A stretch of 64,000 nucleotides of DNA from Rhodosporidiobolus odoratus. Lineage: Eukaryota; Basidiomycota; Microbotryomycetes; Sporidiobolales; Sporidiobolaceae. Position numbers and translations under genes: made by a program. Every line of letters starts with the position of its first letter. The first letter of the stretch is position 1. Location of the stretch: positions 124,001-188,000 of the forward strand of contig JAOANU010000016.1 in the NCBI GenBank assembly GCA_034387635.1, given 5' to 3'. The notes beneath the pieces were generated by a model. That model saw only the letters and a program-made list of their open reading frames with translations, made no database searches and had not been told where the DNA came from. Below, piece after piece: positions 1-11,994 of this stretch.

Positions 1-1161
1 CTGCTTTGCAAACGTTTCGGAGTGAGGGATCCGCATGAAGTGCAGGGTGAGGAGAAAGGTGATGCGGGAGTGGGAGGGAAGTGGGGAGAAGCGACTTCTG
101 GAGCTGGATTTGATGCAGCGGCGGGAGGCGGTGGGGCGAAAGAGGCGGTGGGAAAGAGTGCTCTGGAGGAGATGATGCAGTCGGCTGGGTTTAAGCGGTT
201 CCAGGTTACAGCGGAGGCGGAAGCGGAGGTGGATGAAGAATCGGTTGAGGTAGCCAAGGGGGTGTTTGAGGCTCCGGCTGCTGTCTCGGCAGGAGGAGCG
301 GGGAACGCGGCGGCGAAGAAGAGACCGGCTCCAACGTTGGAGACGGTCGGACTTGGGGATGATGAACATCAGGGGGACGAGATTGTTGAGGAGAAGAAAG
401 CGCCGGCGGATATCTTTGCTGCCATCTTTGCAGACAGCAGCGATGAGGACGATGATGAAGAGGATGAGGAGGAAATGGAGGAACGGGTACTCCTCGTGGC
501 GGAGGCAGCAACGGTCCTGTCCGTCGACCCGGTACCCGTTTCTGCACCTCTGGAAGCGGTTTCAGCACTTCCAGCACCGGCACCGGCAGAACCTCCGGCT
601 CCGAAACTTTCCCTCGACGACCTTACCTCTTACCGACCTTCTTTTGTCTCTTCCTCTGCGCGCGTCGATCCAGCTGGCGCTTCAGCCTCTGCATCAACCT
701 CTACCTCGGTTGAGAAAGAAAAACCCAAATCCTCGTCGTCGTCGAAGAAGAAGGATAGCAAGTCGAGCAAGTTGAGCAAGTCGAAGCGGAAAGCCGGGGC
801 GTTATCTTTCGATGCGGAGGAAGAGGGAGGAGTACGCGCTGATGAGAGGGAGAAGGAGCGGATCCGGGAGAAGAAGAAAGCTCGGCGATCGAGGGACGGA
901 GAGCGGGATCCGCAGAAGGAGAGGAAACGGTCTCACTCGCCTCCGCCTACTTCTTCCTCTTCTTCTCGGCATACTCGACACGACGCCGACCGCGACGAAC
1001 GAGCTCGCCTGTCGAAGCCTGCAGCGGAGGCGGAAGAGGACGAGTGGGCAGAAGCGGCGCCACAAGTTCACCCGTCTATTCTGGCGGCGCAGGAAAAAGC
1101 GAAGGAGCAGGATGATGGAGCTGGTAGGAAGGGGAGGATGAAGGCCTCGGATCTTTACTAG
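1..1161 (+). CDS. G-patch domain protein 1 (GPATCH1-like), C-terminal part
   Basis: Partial: the reading frame is open from base 1, so the start and the G-patch domain lie outside the window. The first residues read LLCKRFGVRDP, matching the 'KRFNVPDPYP' type motif of GPATCH1/DUF1604 proteins. Further on come a KSALEEMM segment and ADIFAAIFADSSDEDDDEE, which resembles the family's conserved 'DLFKAIFxxSSDE' element. The remainder is low complexity: an acidic run, Ser/Lys tracts, and a basic C-terminal tail with KEKERIREKKKARRSRD typical of splicing-associated proteins. Family members act in the nucleus with the spliceosome. There is no intron in this portion and the stop is at 1159-1161. The assignment rests on two short motifs and overall composition, so it is good but not certain. 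Confidence 0.75.
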   Translation: MLCKRFGVRDPHEVQGEEKGDAGVGGKWGEATSGAGFDAAAGGGGAKEAVGKSALEEMMQSAGFKRFQVTAEAEAEVDEESVEVAKGVFEAPAAVSAGGAGNAAAKKRPAPTLETVGLGDDEHQGDEIVEEKKAPADIFAAIFADSSDEDDDEEDEEEMEERVLLVAEAATVLSVDPVPVSAPLEAVSALPAPAPAEPPAPKLSLDDLTSYRPSFVSSSARVDPAGASASASTSTSVEKEKPKSSSSSKKKDSKSSKLSKSKRKAGALSFDAEEEGGVRADEREKERIREKKKARRSRDGERDPQKERKRSHSPPPTSSSSSRHTRHDADRDERARLSKPAAEAEEDEWAEAAPQVHPSILAAQEKAKEQDDGAGRKGRMKASDLY

Positions 1162-1424
1162 CACTGCATGCTGAAGCTGTAGCGATGTCAATCCATACTC
1201 TGCCTGGACCGGTGCGCAACGGTACATGCCGCACATACTACTTGTCATATACCAGTTTGCATTGCGAGTTGCCCTCAAGCATCTCGCTCACGCTTGAGTC
1301 CTTCGCCTCACTATCGCCCACTCCTGGACCAAGTGCCGCCTGCGCCTTGTCCGCCACTCTGCTCCGGCCGCCGCGCGTGACCAATCAAATCAATCAACAC
1401 CTGTTCTTACGACCACAATCGTCT

Positions 1425-2443
1425 ATGGCACAAGCATTGGACAAGATTGAGCCGACTCCCACTATCACGGTGGACCCATACCTGCTGCACCCACTCCTTC
1501 CGTGGGACATCCTCCTTTATACGCTCTTCCCGTACGCCACCTTTCCACTGCAAGACCTCAACAACGTCGTCACGTGTGCGCCTCTCGACCAACCTCCAGC
1601 GTGGACCGCAGAGCTCGAGATGTGGTACCGCATGTTCCACCCAGTCACATGGGAGATACTCGAACGCGACAACGACGCCGACGAGCAGTATCTGGCGCGA
1701 CAGGTCCGTCTGCTCACGGTGCACAGGGAGATTAGTGAGACCGAGAGAGGTTCTGTGTGGAAGAAGGCGGTACAGCGGCGCATGCGGGTCAGTCTCACGC
1801 GGGTTTGGATACGCTTCCAGCGCATTTATGGTGGGTCCTATCCTCGCTGCCCTTGCGTCTTGGACAGTGACTAACGGATTTTATGTACAGGTCTTCATGC
1901 AGTCAGAAGTATATATGTGCGGCTGCAGCACGAGCGTCAGCAAGCCATGCATCCAACCCATTCGGCGGAGGAAACAACTGCTCTCGTTCTTGCTTCCATT
2001 CCGGGCGAGGTAAAGACGCCAGCGGCGGCAGCTGAAGGTACAGGTAAGCTTGGCGCCTACTGCAGCAGACTGCGCAGGTCACTGACACGACTTCGCTCGC
2101 AGTGTGGTGCCTCCCCCTCCTTCCGCCTTTGTCTGTGACACAACCAGCAGAGCAGTCGGACTCGCCTGAGCTGTCGAATGCCACCGCCGGAAGGACAACG
2201 ACAGCGCTGGGCAGATATCGCCGCACTCTGGTCGTAATCAATCGGCCACCCACATTCCTCAGCCTCATTGCGCCCACCCCCTCCTGGCTTCCATACCGCC
2301 TGCCGGAGAGGCCTACACCTGAGTCAATCGCTGCGGCCCAGTTAATCCGGCGCCTTACAGCAGACGAGCCCTCGGACAAGAAGGATCATAGCATGCCGAC
2401 CCAGCCTGCTGCGATTCAAGACCGCGCTCCTCTGGAACTCTAG
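1425..2443 (+). CDS. Hypothetical protein, three exons
   Basis: Exons 1425-1830, 1891-2043 and 2103-2443 join in frame (donors GTGGGT and GTAAGC) to give about 299 residues. The protein starts MAQALDKIEPTPTITVDPYL and continues with a hydrophobic stretch LLPWDILLYTLFPYATFPL followed by DLNNVVTCAP, weakly like the start of an F-box. The next segment is Trp- and Arg-rich and helical (WYRMFHPVTWEILERD, RVSLTRVWIRFQRIYG), and the C-terminal third is Pro/Thr-rich. I do not recognise a family. The start was chosen because it is the first ATG that leads into the spliced frame. It lies 263 bases after the G-patch gene on the same strand. An F-box-type adaptor role is a guess only. Confidence 0.5.
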
Positions 2444-3819
2444 GTTCCAGTTGGTAAGAGCCAGACAGAGTTACAATGCTCCATGTGTGGATCTTTCTGT
2501 GTCTTCAGCAGCTAGGACGTGTGTTCCAGGCTACAATCCGCTTCTCTGCCGCCCTCCTCTCCTCCTTGTCCTTGTACTTTTCGCCTCTTCCTTCACATGT
2601 AGCTCCTCACCCACGTTGTTGTTTGCCTAACGATGCTCATTACGTTTCGGCTGAGCCCTGGGTAGTACACTCTGCAGCGGAAGCGGAAAGCAAATTACGA
2701 ACGGAATTCAAAGCAGCATCGCGCGACGCAAACTTAATGACAGAAGGCTACGCACACTTCGATCGCCTGTTGGAGACGTCCATGTATCCGAGAAGCTGCG
2801 TTACTTTGGGAGAGACCCGCGGTTAGTTGAGGTCAAAGTATGAAGCGCAATCGGTGCCCACAGTGCCGCAGTGGGTCAAGTCCCTTTCCAACTTGCCTGC
2901 AAACCTTTCTTCTGACGTGTCCGGAGTCTCAGGCCTGGTCGAGCGTGAGAGTGGTGGATTTGTCCGCCCTGGTGTGATTGCGGGTCCTTACTGCCCAGGG
3001 GGATCTTGTCTACGTAGTCTCGCGTCAGCGAGGGATTCAGCTACAAGTGGCACTGGCGCCTGCAAGCCCAGTCAGCGGAATGGCGACGTCTGTTTGAGTG
3101 CGAGCTTCGTAAGCCGTCGGAAGCAGTGTGAAAGCAGCAACAACCCTCCTCGAGGAATGGCTGAAGTTGAGAAGGTCAAAGGGAGTTTGGGTCGGCTGAT
3201 TTCGCTCGTTGCTGATGAGCTGAACAGCATCCTGAGTTGTTGTTAACAGTAGAGCTGCGCTCTGACAACTGGAAGTAGCAATGAACACGCATAATCTTGT
3301 GCGGCCTTTCCTGTCTCTGCACTCCGTCGATACGACGCTGGACTCACCGCATTCCTTGCGGTGGTGGTGCAAGCCGAAGCTCACAAAGCCCAGACTCCCC
3401 TACGAAGAAAATGGCACTATGACCCGTACGGTATATATGTTTTTTGCGAGTTTTCTTTTTCCGGCACTCATGACCCTAGTTGCGGCTTCTCCGGCAGGCA
3501 ATTCGGTCGCCAAGAAGGGCGAGGGCACAGGATACACCAAAGACTTTCGAGACGCAGACGACTCGAGACGATGAGCGATCGATGAGCAATCGATGATGCT
3601 AAATCAGCCTGTCCTCGAGGTCGAGGAACTCGAGGGGCAGGGTTGGATGGTATCAGGACGAGGCTTGCAATACATACTCGAGGCGCGCATAAGGCTGCTG
3701 TCTACTACTATACAAGATGAGCAAACAAATCCGCAAGAAAGGGTATGTAGAAAGGAACAGGCGTCATGCGCCAGGAAAGTCGAAATTCCACGTCCCCTTT
3801 CTACCGTCAAATCGAAGAC
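2444..3819. other. Gap of about 1.4 kb without a convincing gene
   Basis: Several short open frames occur on both strands here, none with a recognisable domain or a clean splice pattern. The composition is less GC-rich than the flanking genes. The only item I would single out is the small hydrophobic-leader frame at 3419-3574, listed separately. The right end carries the 3' untranslated region of the minus-strand coiled-coil gene. Confidence 0.5.
3419..3574 (+). CDS. Possible small secreted peptide, 51 residues
   Basis: An ATG at 3419 opens a 51-residue frame that begins MTRTVYMFFASFLFPALMTL and continues VAASPAGNS, which looks like a signal peptide with a cleavage site after VAA or ASP. The mature part would be about 27 residues, charged and rich in Lys and Asp, with no cysteines. 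The frame could be chance, since one short hydrophobic stretch per window is expected in random sequence, or it could be the first exon of a longer gene whose splicing I could not resolve. There is no homologue I recognise. Confidence 0.2.
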   Translation: MTRTVYMFFASFLFPALMTLVAASPAGNSVAKKGEGTGYTKDFRDADDSRR

Positions 3820-6800
3820 CTAAACCGCACTCGCCTCCCTCGCCTCCCGCTGCGCTCTCAGTCGTGCCTTCAGCGAATTCACCTTACTGACTGGAGCAGC
3901 TTTCGCCGCTGCCGGGAGGCAAGGTGCAAAAGGGGTGTTCTCATCGAGAGGTTGGAGAGGTTTGCCGGGAACGGAGAAGACGGGGACGTGTTCAGGCTTG
4001 AGAGGGACAGTCGAGTCGCGGGAGAGTGACTTTGCTGGAGATCGAGAACGGGGGACTCGGCGGGATGCATCGGCAGTCGCGTTTTCCTGGTCGAGAGCGG
4101 GAAGGGATGAGGCGACGATGGCGCGAGGCGCGGCGGAAGGAAGAGAGTCGAAGTCTTGAGGCACCCGACGCTTCTTGTTCGAGGAAGGCGGGGCGGGCGC
4201 AGAGGGGAGAGGGATCTCGACGACGGGAAGTGGGGGAGGAGCAGCTTTTGCAGCGGTGAGGTCGCGTTGCAGTGTCGCAATCTTGGCCTTGAGACGCTCG
4301 ATCTGGGCGGTGTAGCGTTTTTGCGTCTTGAGAGCCTGTAGGAAGTGGTGGGCATCAGTAAGTGCAATGGGCAGGGTGTGCGCGAAACGAACTCACGTCG
4401 ATGAGCTTCTCGTCCGCCTCCTCCACATCGAGCATCTTCGCTTGCAACACCTTTTCGAGCTCAGCAAAGCGAGCTTCGGCCTCGCCATCGGTCTTAACCG
4501 GCGTCTTCGAGAGCTCCTGAATCTGCTCTTCGAGGATGCGGACTTGCTCTTCGACCGCAGCCTTATCGAGCTCCAATGTCTGACAATGGTCAATGACCTC
4601 GGCCACGTTCTTCTGCTCTTCATCCTTGGCCTGTTGAAGCGCGCGCTGCGACGTCTCGGTAACTTCGCCGATGTCTGTCAATTGGGGAGGATCAGCGCTG
4701 GCATCCTATGAAAGCTTTTCAGGAAGATACGCACAGATCGTTAGGTCCTCGACCTGCCTCCTCAAGCCGCTCGCCTCCGCCGCGAGTGCCTCCGCCTCCG
4801 CCTGCGCAGCCTTGCTGAGTTTTCGCAGAGTCTGGATCTCGCGAGCCGATAGTTCCGCCGCCGACTGGGCCTTGGCGCCTGCATCGTCGAGCGCCGCCTG
4901 CGCCTCAGCTACAGCGGAACGTTCTTGGTCTACGAGGGAGGCGAGGTTCTGGGCTTCGAGCTGCGCGGCGACGATTTGCTGCTCAAGGTCGGCGGTTCGT
5001 TGGGACGACTCGCCTGCCTGTACAAGCTGCGATGCGAGCGATGCGGACTCTGCTTGGGCGGCAGCGAGGTCGGCGCGGGCTCGGTCACAAGCGGCAGTGA
5101 GTGTGTCGACCTGGTCCTTGGCGAGGCGCGCGGACTCTTCGGTAGCCTCGAGTGCCTCCCTCGCATCATCGCGGTCGGATGCGGTAGCAGCGAGTTGTTC
5201 TTGAACGAGGCGGAGTCGACTCTGCGCCTGGTCGTGGACCATGGTCTTCTCTTCGACCGCTACCTGCAGCCGCTCCACTTGCGCCTCGAGGCTCGACACC
5301 TGAAGCAGAAGCGCTTCGGGATCAGGAGAGGCGGCGAGGCGGTCGCGAAGGTCTGTGAGAGTCGAGTTGGCATCGTCGAGGGCATTCTTCGTAGCCGCGA
5401 GGTCGTTGTTGGCGCCGCTAAGACGAGAGGACAGCGAGGCGATCTCGTTCTGAGACTCGGCGAGCGCGGTCTGCGAAGCAGCGTGTGCGGCTTGAAGCTA
5501 CACGAAAGACAGCCGCAAGAGTCAGAAATGGAAGATGAAGCGTGGGCAAAGAAGCGTACCTCTTCGACCTTCTCTTCCAGCTGCCGGCGCTGCTCATCCG
5601 TACCAGCATTCTCGGCCTGCCTGTCCATCTCGCCCGTCTCCACTTGACCCCTCTGCTCGAGCGCGGCCTGCTGAGCACCAGCTAACTCCACCGTAGCCTT
5701 CTCCAACTTTTCCTCGAACTCCGCCGCGCGCTCCTCGGCATCTTCAAGCTGCAGTCGAAGCGTCATCACGGAATCGAGGTGTTCGTTGCTCGTGCGAGTT
5801 TCGGCTTCGAGGGCCGACGAGAGGCGGGCCTTGTCCTCCTCAGCCGCAGCAAGGGCCTCCTCAACTTCGGCGAGGCGCTGCTCAATCTCATCGATGAGAC
5901 GTTCGAGCTCGACGATATGCTCAGCGCTCACGGAAGCCTCGGCTACGAGCTCGTCGTTGGCGGACTGAGTCGTCTCGAGGGCGTGGACCGAGGTTTCGAG
6001 GCGAGACGCGACAACGTTCAATTGGGCTTGACCGGTACGGAGCTCTTCCTCCAGCGTGAGGCGGTTGCCATGGGCAGCGTCGAGTTGCTCCTGCAGTAGC
6101 CTGAGCTCATCGGCCGAGACCATGTCGTCGATGGGCTCGGTGCCCACGGCCGCATCGGTGGTCTGCGCGACCTCGCCGGCCGACGAAGCAGTCTCGTCAA
6201 CAAGACCTTCGTCGTCCTCGATCGCAACCCGGACGGCGAGGTTGAGTTGGAGGAGAGCCATCTTGCTCTGGTACTGGCTAATGAGGGAGTCTTGCCGGGC
6301 GATTCTGGGAGGCAAGACGAGGGGTAAGTACGGTTCAAGCTGAGTAGAGGATGAGAAGGAGCGGCTTACTTGACTCGCAAGCCCTCCTTGTCACCCTGCA
6401 ACGTCTCACACAGCGAGGCGAACTCGGCGAGAGAATCACCGTCCTGCTGAGCCCGCTCCTGCTGCTGCTTACTAGCGTAAAGGGCAGCTTCAAGCTCATC
6501 AATCCGCTGACCGGCTGCCGCAGCAACGCTCTTGTGCGTCTCAACGTCGCGAAGAGCGGAGGCAAGGTCGTCCTGAAGAGTGGCAAGCGACAGGCGGAGC
6601 TCATCGTTAGCGGAAGTAACGACGACCAGTTCCTTCCGGGACTGCAAGGTAAGACGGAGATGGAGGGGTTCCAGACGGAACAGGCGGTAAGTATGCGTTT
6701 GCCAGCGGGGTTTCGACGTCGAGCAGGACGGAGGAAAAGCAGGCGGGAAGACAGACGCACCGAAACCGCCGACTGAGTTGCGGCATCAAGTTCTTGCTCA

Positions 6801-9800
6801 AGACCCCAAGCCTCGTCCCGCTCTTCCCTCTCCTCCTCCCTCTTGCTCCGCTCCTGCTCCAACGCCCTCACAGCCATCTCGACCTGTCCCTCAACCTCCT
6901 TCAACCGTCTCTCCTTCCCTTTCAACTCTTCTCCAACCCTCTCCCTCTCCTTCCTAGCCTCCTTCAAAGCCCCCTCAATCTTCGCATTCTGTTCACACTC
7001 ACTCTCAAACGCCACTTGCTTATCCATCAAGTCCATCCGCAAAGAGCTGATCTCCTCAGCTTTGGTCTCCTCCGCTTGACGCAACCGAGACTGAAGTTCC
7101 TCCGTGCGGAAACGAGATTCGGTACGGGCAAAGTCGAGGCGATGTCGGAGTTCGTCGCGTTCTTCGCGAAGGCGGAGTATGAGGACTGATGGGTCTGCGT
7201 CGGGGGAGAAGGTGAACGAGCGGTTAAGGTTGAACGAAGGGGTGTTGGGCGATGGAGTTGAAGGGACGGGAGAAGCCGCAGCACGCGTCGTCGCCGCCGA
7301 AGTGGAGGCTGCCAAGTCCGCCTGCGCGTCATGAAGGGAGTCTTGCACATCGCTGAGGCGGTGTCGAAGGTCGTCGACTTCGGTCCTCAAACGGTCAGCA
7401 TCCGCTTCAGCCGCCTCCGCGCGTTCGAGCAGCCCCATGGCCTTCTCATCCATCTCCTTGGCCTTCTCCGACGCCGTCGACCTCGTCTCCCTCAATTGCC
7501 ATCCGAGATTATCAACCTGCTCTTCCGTCGCTCTGAGCACCGTCCTCAACGCATCCGACTCAACCGCCTTGCGCTCCAGATCCTCCGCAGCCGTCTCCTG
7601 CGCTCTGAGTCGCTGCTGAAGATCCGTCACTTCCTGCAAAGCCGCAAACGAAGCGTCCTCCGCCGAGGCCCTCAACTGATCCAATTCCTGCGAAACGACC
7701 GCAATCTCCCTCTCCATCTCTTCCATCCCGCTGACAGAGAGGTAAAGCTCATCGATCTCGGCTCGCAAGACCTCGACTTCGTGCTCGGCTTCCTTCTTGG
7801 CTCGAGATTCGACGGCGAGGAGACCGTTTGTGCTCTGCAGCTCGTGGCGGGCGTCGAAGAGGGCTTCCTCGACTGCTGCCGCCTCACGTTTGGCATCGAT
7901 AGCGTATCCTTTTTCGGCCTCGAGGGCGGATTCGAGAGACAGGATTTGCGAACGGAGGGAGGTTGCTTCGGATTCAGCGACTTGGAGAGCATCTGTTGAG
8001 CCCCACTCGAGAGCTCCGGCTTCTTTGAGGCGCTCCTGAAGGTTGGTGAGCTCGGCTTCCGTTGCGGCGAGTTGGGTAGACAGGTAGGCAAGCTGTTCGC
8101 CCTTGTCTTCGTCGTGGACGACGGACCGGTCGGCTGAGGCGGCTTCGTCGATAGCGGCGGTCAGGCGTGCGATTTCCTCGTCTTTCGCGGTGACGTCCAG
8201 AGTGAGAGCCCTGACCTGCTCCTTCACGGCTTCGTGTGCAGAGGCGGAAGATGCAGCCTGCGCGACGACGGTGGAAAGGCGCCTAATCTCCACATCCTTC
8301 TCTTCGAGCTGTGCCCGAAGGCCGGCAAGATCATCCTCCTTCTTCCTGAGCGCAGCGAGGCGTGCTGTTTCGCCCTCCTCGAGCGCAGCAACCGCTCGAC
8401 TGGCTTCGGCTTCCTTCGCTTCAAGCCGCGACTTGAGCTCCGCGACGGTCGCTTCGACATCCTCGCGAGTATGCGCTTCTGCGGAAAGTTGGTCAAGCTG
8501 AGCAAGCTTGTAGACGAGGTCGGCGCTGATCGCGGTGAGTTCGGTTTCGAGCTCGACGATGCGGGCAGAGGAAGATTCGGATGCGGCGATAGAATCGGAT
8601 TGGAGTGTCTCGTGAACGGTACTGCGAGCAAACACGTAGGCGTGAGGGGTGTCCCGAGATGCGCGATAGGCAGGTTCAGGCACGCACAGTAATCCCTTCA
8701 GCTCTTGCACAGTTCTGGCGAGATCGGCTTCGAGAAGTGCTTTCTCTTGCTGGTGAGACTCGGCGGTAGCGGTGTGTGCCTCGACAGCGGCAACAAGGGT
8801 GTCCCGTCTGCACGGAAGATCAATAATGAAATAATCAGCGTCCCGCAGATGAAGGTGGAAGAGGCGAACAGAGGAAACGGGGCAGAGGGGAGGACGGCAG
8901 GAGCGACGAGACAGAAGGAACGGAGGCAAGACTGGGACAGCACGTACTCGACTTCGAGCGCCTCGATCTTCACCTCTGCTTCCCTCATCGCGTTCTTCAA
9001 TCCAACAACCTCGTCTCCCTCGCCCTCGTCGGCCGCTCGCTCCGCCATGCTCCCCTCCTCCCGTCTCTTCACCTCTGCCTCTACCTCCCCCAACCTCTTC
9101 TCCAACCCCTCCTTCTCCCTCTCAACCTCTTCCAACCTCCCAGCCAATCTAACATTATCCTCCTCAACCTCTTCCAAAGCATTATCAACCCCTTCCAACT
9201 GTTCCTCCGCCTCCTTCTTCTCCCCCTCAACCCTGTTGAGGTCGTCTTGAACCGCAGCAAGACGTTCCTCAGTCCAAGCCAACTCATGTTCCATCTCCTC
9301 ATTCTCTTCCTTCCACGCCTCAATCTCTTCCTCAGCCTCTCTGAGCAATCGCTCAAGTTCCTCCTTCACTCCCTCTTCTTCCTCTCCTCTCTCTTCCAAA
9401 GCTTGCCTAAGCTGTTTAACCTCCCTCTCCAACCCATCCCGTTCCCTCCTCGCCTCTTCCACCCCCCTCTCCATCTCCCTCACCCTCTCCTCCGCCTCCC
9501 CCCTCACTCCCTCAAGTTCCTCCTTACTCTCGTCCACCTCCTCCCTCAACCCCTCGACCACCTCCCTCGACTCCCGTTCAAGCGCCATCAACCCATTCTC
9601 AACCTTGAGCAATTCCTCCCCTTTGTGTCTCAGTTTCGTCTCGGCCGCTTCGAGAGAGGTTTGCAGAGTCGAGATGGTGGATTCCGAAACGAGGAGGGAG
9701 GATTCGAGCGATTTGATCGAGAGTCGGGCGTCGGTCAAGGTTGATTCGAGCTGGGCGAGTTTTTCCTTCTCTTGTGCTGCGGCTGAAGCGGCTGCGGCCG

Positions 9801-11068
9801 AGGCAGTAGAAGCCGAAGAGGTGTTTACAACCCCGGGTGTGGCAGTCGAGCCTGAAACAGATCCACGTCTCAGGGTCGGAATACCCTTGTTGGTCGGAAT
9901 AGCAGAAGCGGACGATGTCGACCCAAGCGATGAAGGAGGACGGGTGGGGGCGGTACCGAGGGAGGAGGGAGGACGGGTGGCTTTGGGCAGTCCGCTTACT
10001 GAGGAAGATGAGGCGGAGGGGGCGGGGGTAGGGCGGAAACCGAAGCGGGTTTGAGGTTGGGGTTGAGAGGGTTGCGAGTCGGGGGAGATGGCGGAAGAGC
10101 GCGAGGGCTGTATCCATCCGCGGCAGTCATTGTCAGTTCAGGCTCGAAGCTCACCTCATGCCGCACAAATCGTGGATGGACGAGCAAGGAAAAGGAGGAG
10201 GAAGAACCGCACCGGTCTCGCAATCCTAGACTGTACCCCTTCTTTCTCCTTCACCGGTGGCTGACTCTTCGCAGCCTCCAACTCTCTCTCCAACCGTCCA
10301 ACCTCGGTAGTAAGCTGATGAACCCTCTTCTCAAGCGCCTGTTTCTCCTGCCCAATCTTGGCCGCAGAATCGGCACTTCGGACCGACGTAACCTCGAGCT
10401 CTACGGAGGGCCAGTTCGGCGTTAGCGCTGCGCGTGCGCAGACAAGGCGACCGGGGAAGGACCGCAGAGAGGCTAACGCACCGTAGGAGAGCCTCTTGAT
10501 CTCGCCATCCTGTTCCTTGACTTTGCGTTCCACCTCATTCAACGCCAGTTCAGCGTTGGCTTTCTGGTCTTTGAGCATGTTGTAGGCCTAGTGCAGCATC
10601 AAAGAGCGTCAACGCGAGAACACCATGCGGGCACAGAGGGGCGAGCACGAGGGATGGGTAGAAGTAAGGAATGAAGGAAAGTAACAGCGCGTACCTCTCG
10701 AGACTTTCTACTGGTCTCCTGTGCTTCAACCGCCACCTTCTCCGCCTGACCAACCTGTATGCCCGTTCACCAATCCCGCACAAAGAGTACCAAAAAAAAA
10801 CCCATCATCAGTCTCCTCCTTTCCTCCTTCTCCTTTTCTCGCCCAAAAAAAAACAGAAGAAGTGAACAAAGGAGAAAAAACAACGTACGCGATAATTTGC
10901 CTCCCTCGTTTCCAACCTGACCTCATTCAATTCCTCCCGAAGTTTGAGCGTCTCATTCCTCTCACTCTCCAAATCTTGTTCGGCTCTTTGTTTGGCCCGA
11001 CGGAGGGAATCCAATTCGGCTTGTTGAGGAGTGAGAGGGGTGTCGGAACTAGAGGAGAAGGATGGCAT
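3820..11068 (-). CDS. Giant coiled-coil protein, 2,082 residues, 12 exons
   Basis: Exons on the minus strand are 11068-10889, 10754-10695, 10587-10482, 10400-10213, 10107-8948, 8807-8688, 8621-6761, 6641-6370, 6304-5560, 5497-4735, 4674-4397 and 4335-3820. All 11 introns have GT-AG ends and phases that close, giving 6,249 coding bases. Residues 1-178 are a short coiled coil starting MPSFSSSSDTPLTPQQAEL. Residues 179 to about 288 are a basic Ser/Pro/Thr segment with RFGFRPTP and SGLPKATRPPS, similar in style to microtubule-binding CLIP-type regions. From about 289 to 1,940 the protein is almost continuous heptad sequence rich in Glu, Leu and Ala, broken by a Ser/Pro stretch encoded near 7180-7300. 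The tail holds a basic NKKRRVPQDFD motif near residue 1,963. There is no motor, CAP-Gly or GRIP domain. A spindle, nuclear-envelope or cytoskeletal scaffold is plausible, but the family is not identified. Confidence 0.85.
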
Positions 11069-11834
11069 CTCTCTGCCCAACGAGGACTGATTCGTTGGTT
11101 GTCGCCCTTGGCAGGGTGCGAGAGAGGGAGGCGCGAGAACTGTGAGAAAGGGTTTGTTTGGTGGATCGGTTTCGAGGCGAAATAAAGCGAGGGACGTCGG
11201 CGGACGAAGACGCGTTCAAAGGGTGCGCTGTGGGTCTTACACGTCCTAGCGTTGAGGTCGTAGCGGTGGATGTCGGTGAAGGTCAGGTGAGGTGAGATGA
11301 GGTGAGAGGGAGACGAATTAAACCTCAAAACTCGACCATTGACGCGCTGAGCCACGTCCGACGCGTCGAGCGTCCTTCTCATCCAACTTTTGGCTTCTGC
11401 ACCTGCAGTCCCTCCTGCCTGCCTTCCTTACGCAGTCTGTAGCAAAGCGAGTGCAGCAGCCTGAAATCGAGTCGCGTCTGAAAACCAGTCGAACTCGTCT
11501 TTCGCCCCTTCTTGCCTTGCTTCCTCCCCCGTCCTGAAGCAGCTGACTGCCTGAGCCTACAGAACGCCCCCCCTTGTATATACTAACCAACTTTGTATGT
11601 GTGTGTATGACTGTGTTCACGAAGAATATGAAACGCAACGGAACCCGAGAAGAGGAGAAGAGAAGAGAAGGGGATGGAGGGAGGGAGGACGAGGGAAAAG
11701 TATAGAGGAGCAAGGGTCGTAGAGGGGGAAAGATGGAAAGAAGAAGTCGAAGTATGATATGAATTATGCCAGCCATCGCGGTACGACGCGAGAGAATGAG
11801 GAAGATGACGGATCGAGATAGGGAGTTTTGAGCA
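11069..11834. promoter_or_regulatory. Upstream region of the coiled-coil gene and 3' region of the carbonic anhydrase gene
   Basis: Both neighbours are on the minus strand, so this 766-base stretch should carry the promoter and 5' untranslated region of the coiled-coil gene at its left and the 3' untranslated region of the carbonic anhydrase gene at its right. It contains purine-rich GA/GGA tracts near 11640-11740 and no coding frame with family features. No specific regulatory motif is claimed. Confidence 0.4.
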
Positions 11835-11955
11835 TTAGTGATCCTTGGGTTCGCACTCCTCAAACGTCGAAGGCCTCGAAAGCGATTCAGCGGGTTGGTC
11901 GACTGCAAAACCACGTTCAATTCCCAAGCCGAAATGTACGAGTGAAATGAGTGGC

Positions 11956-11994
<39 letters not shown>

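Noticed and set aside
2476..2826. A 116-codon frame with a hydrophobic beginning
   Set aside because: Composition is not coding-like, it has no homologous motif and no splice continuation.
4671..5647. Long plus-strand frames opposite the coiled-coil gene
   Set aside because: They are antisense shadows of a Glu/Ala/Leu-rich coding strand, with no domains and no splice logic.
6335..8929. An 864-codon open frame on the minus strand taken as a separate gene
   Set aside because: It is exon 7 of the coiled-coil gene read through intron sequence on both sides. The ends lose heptad character exactly at GT and AG sites, and phases join to neighbouring exons.
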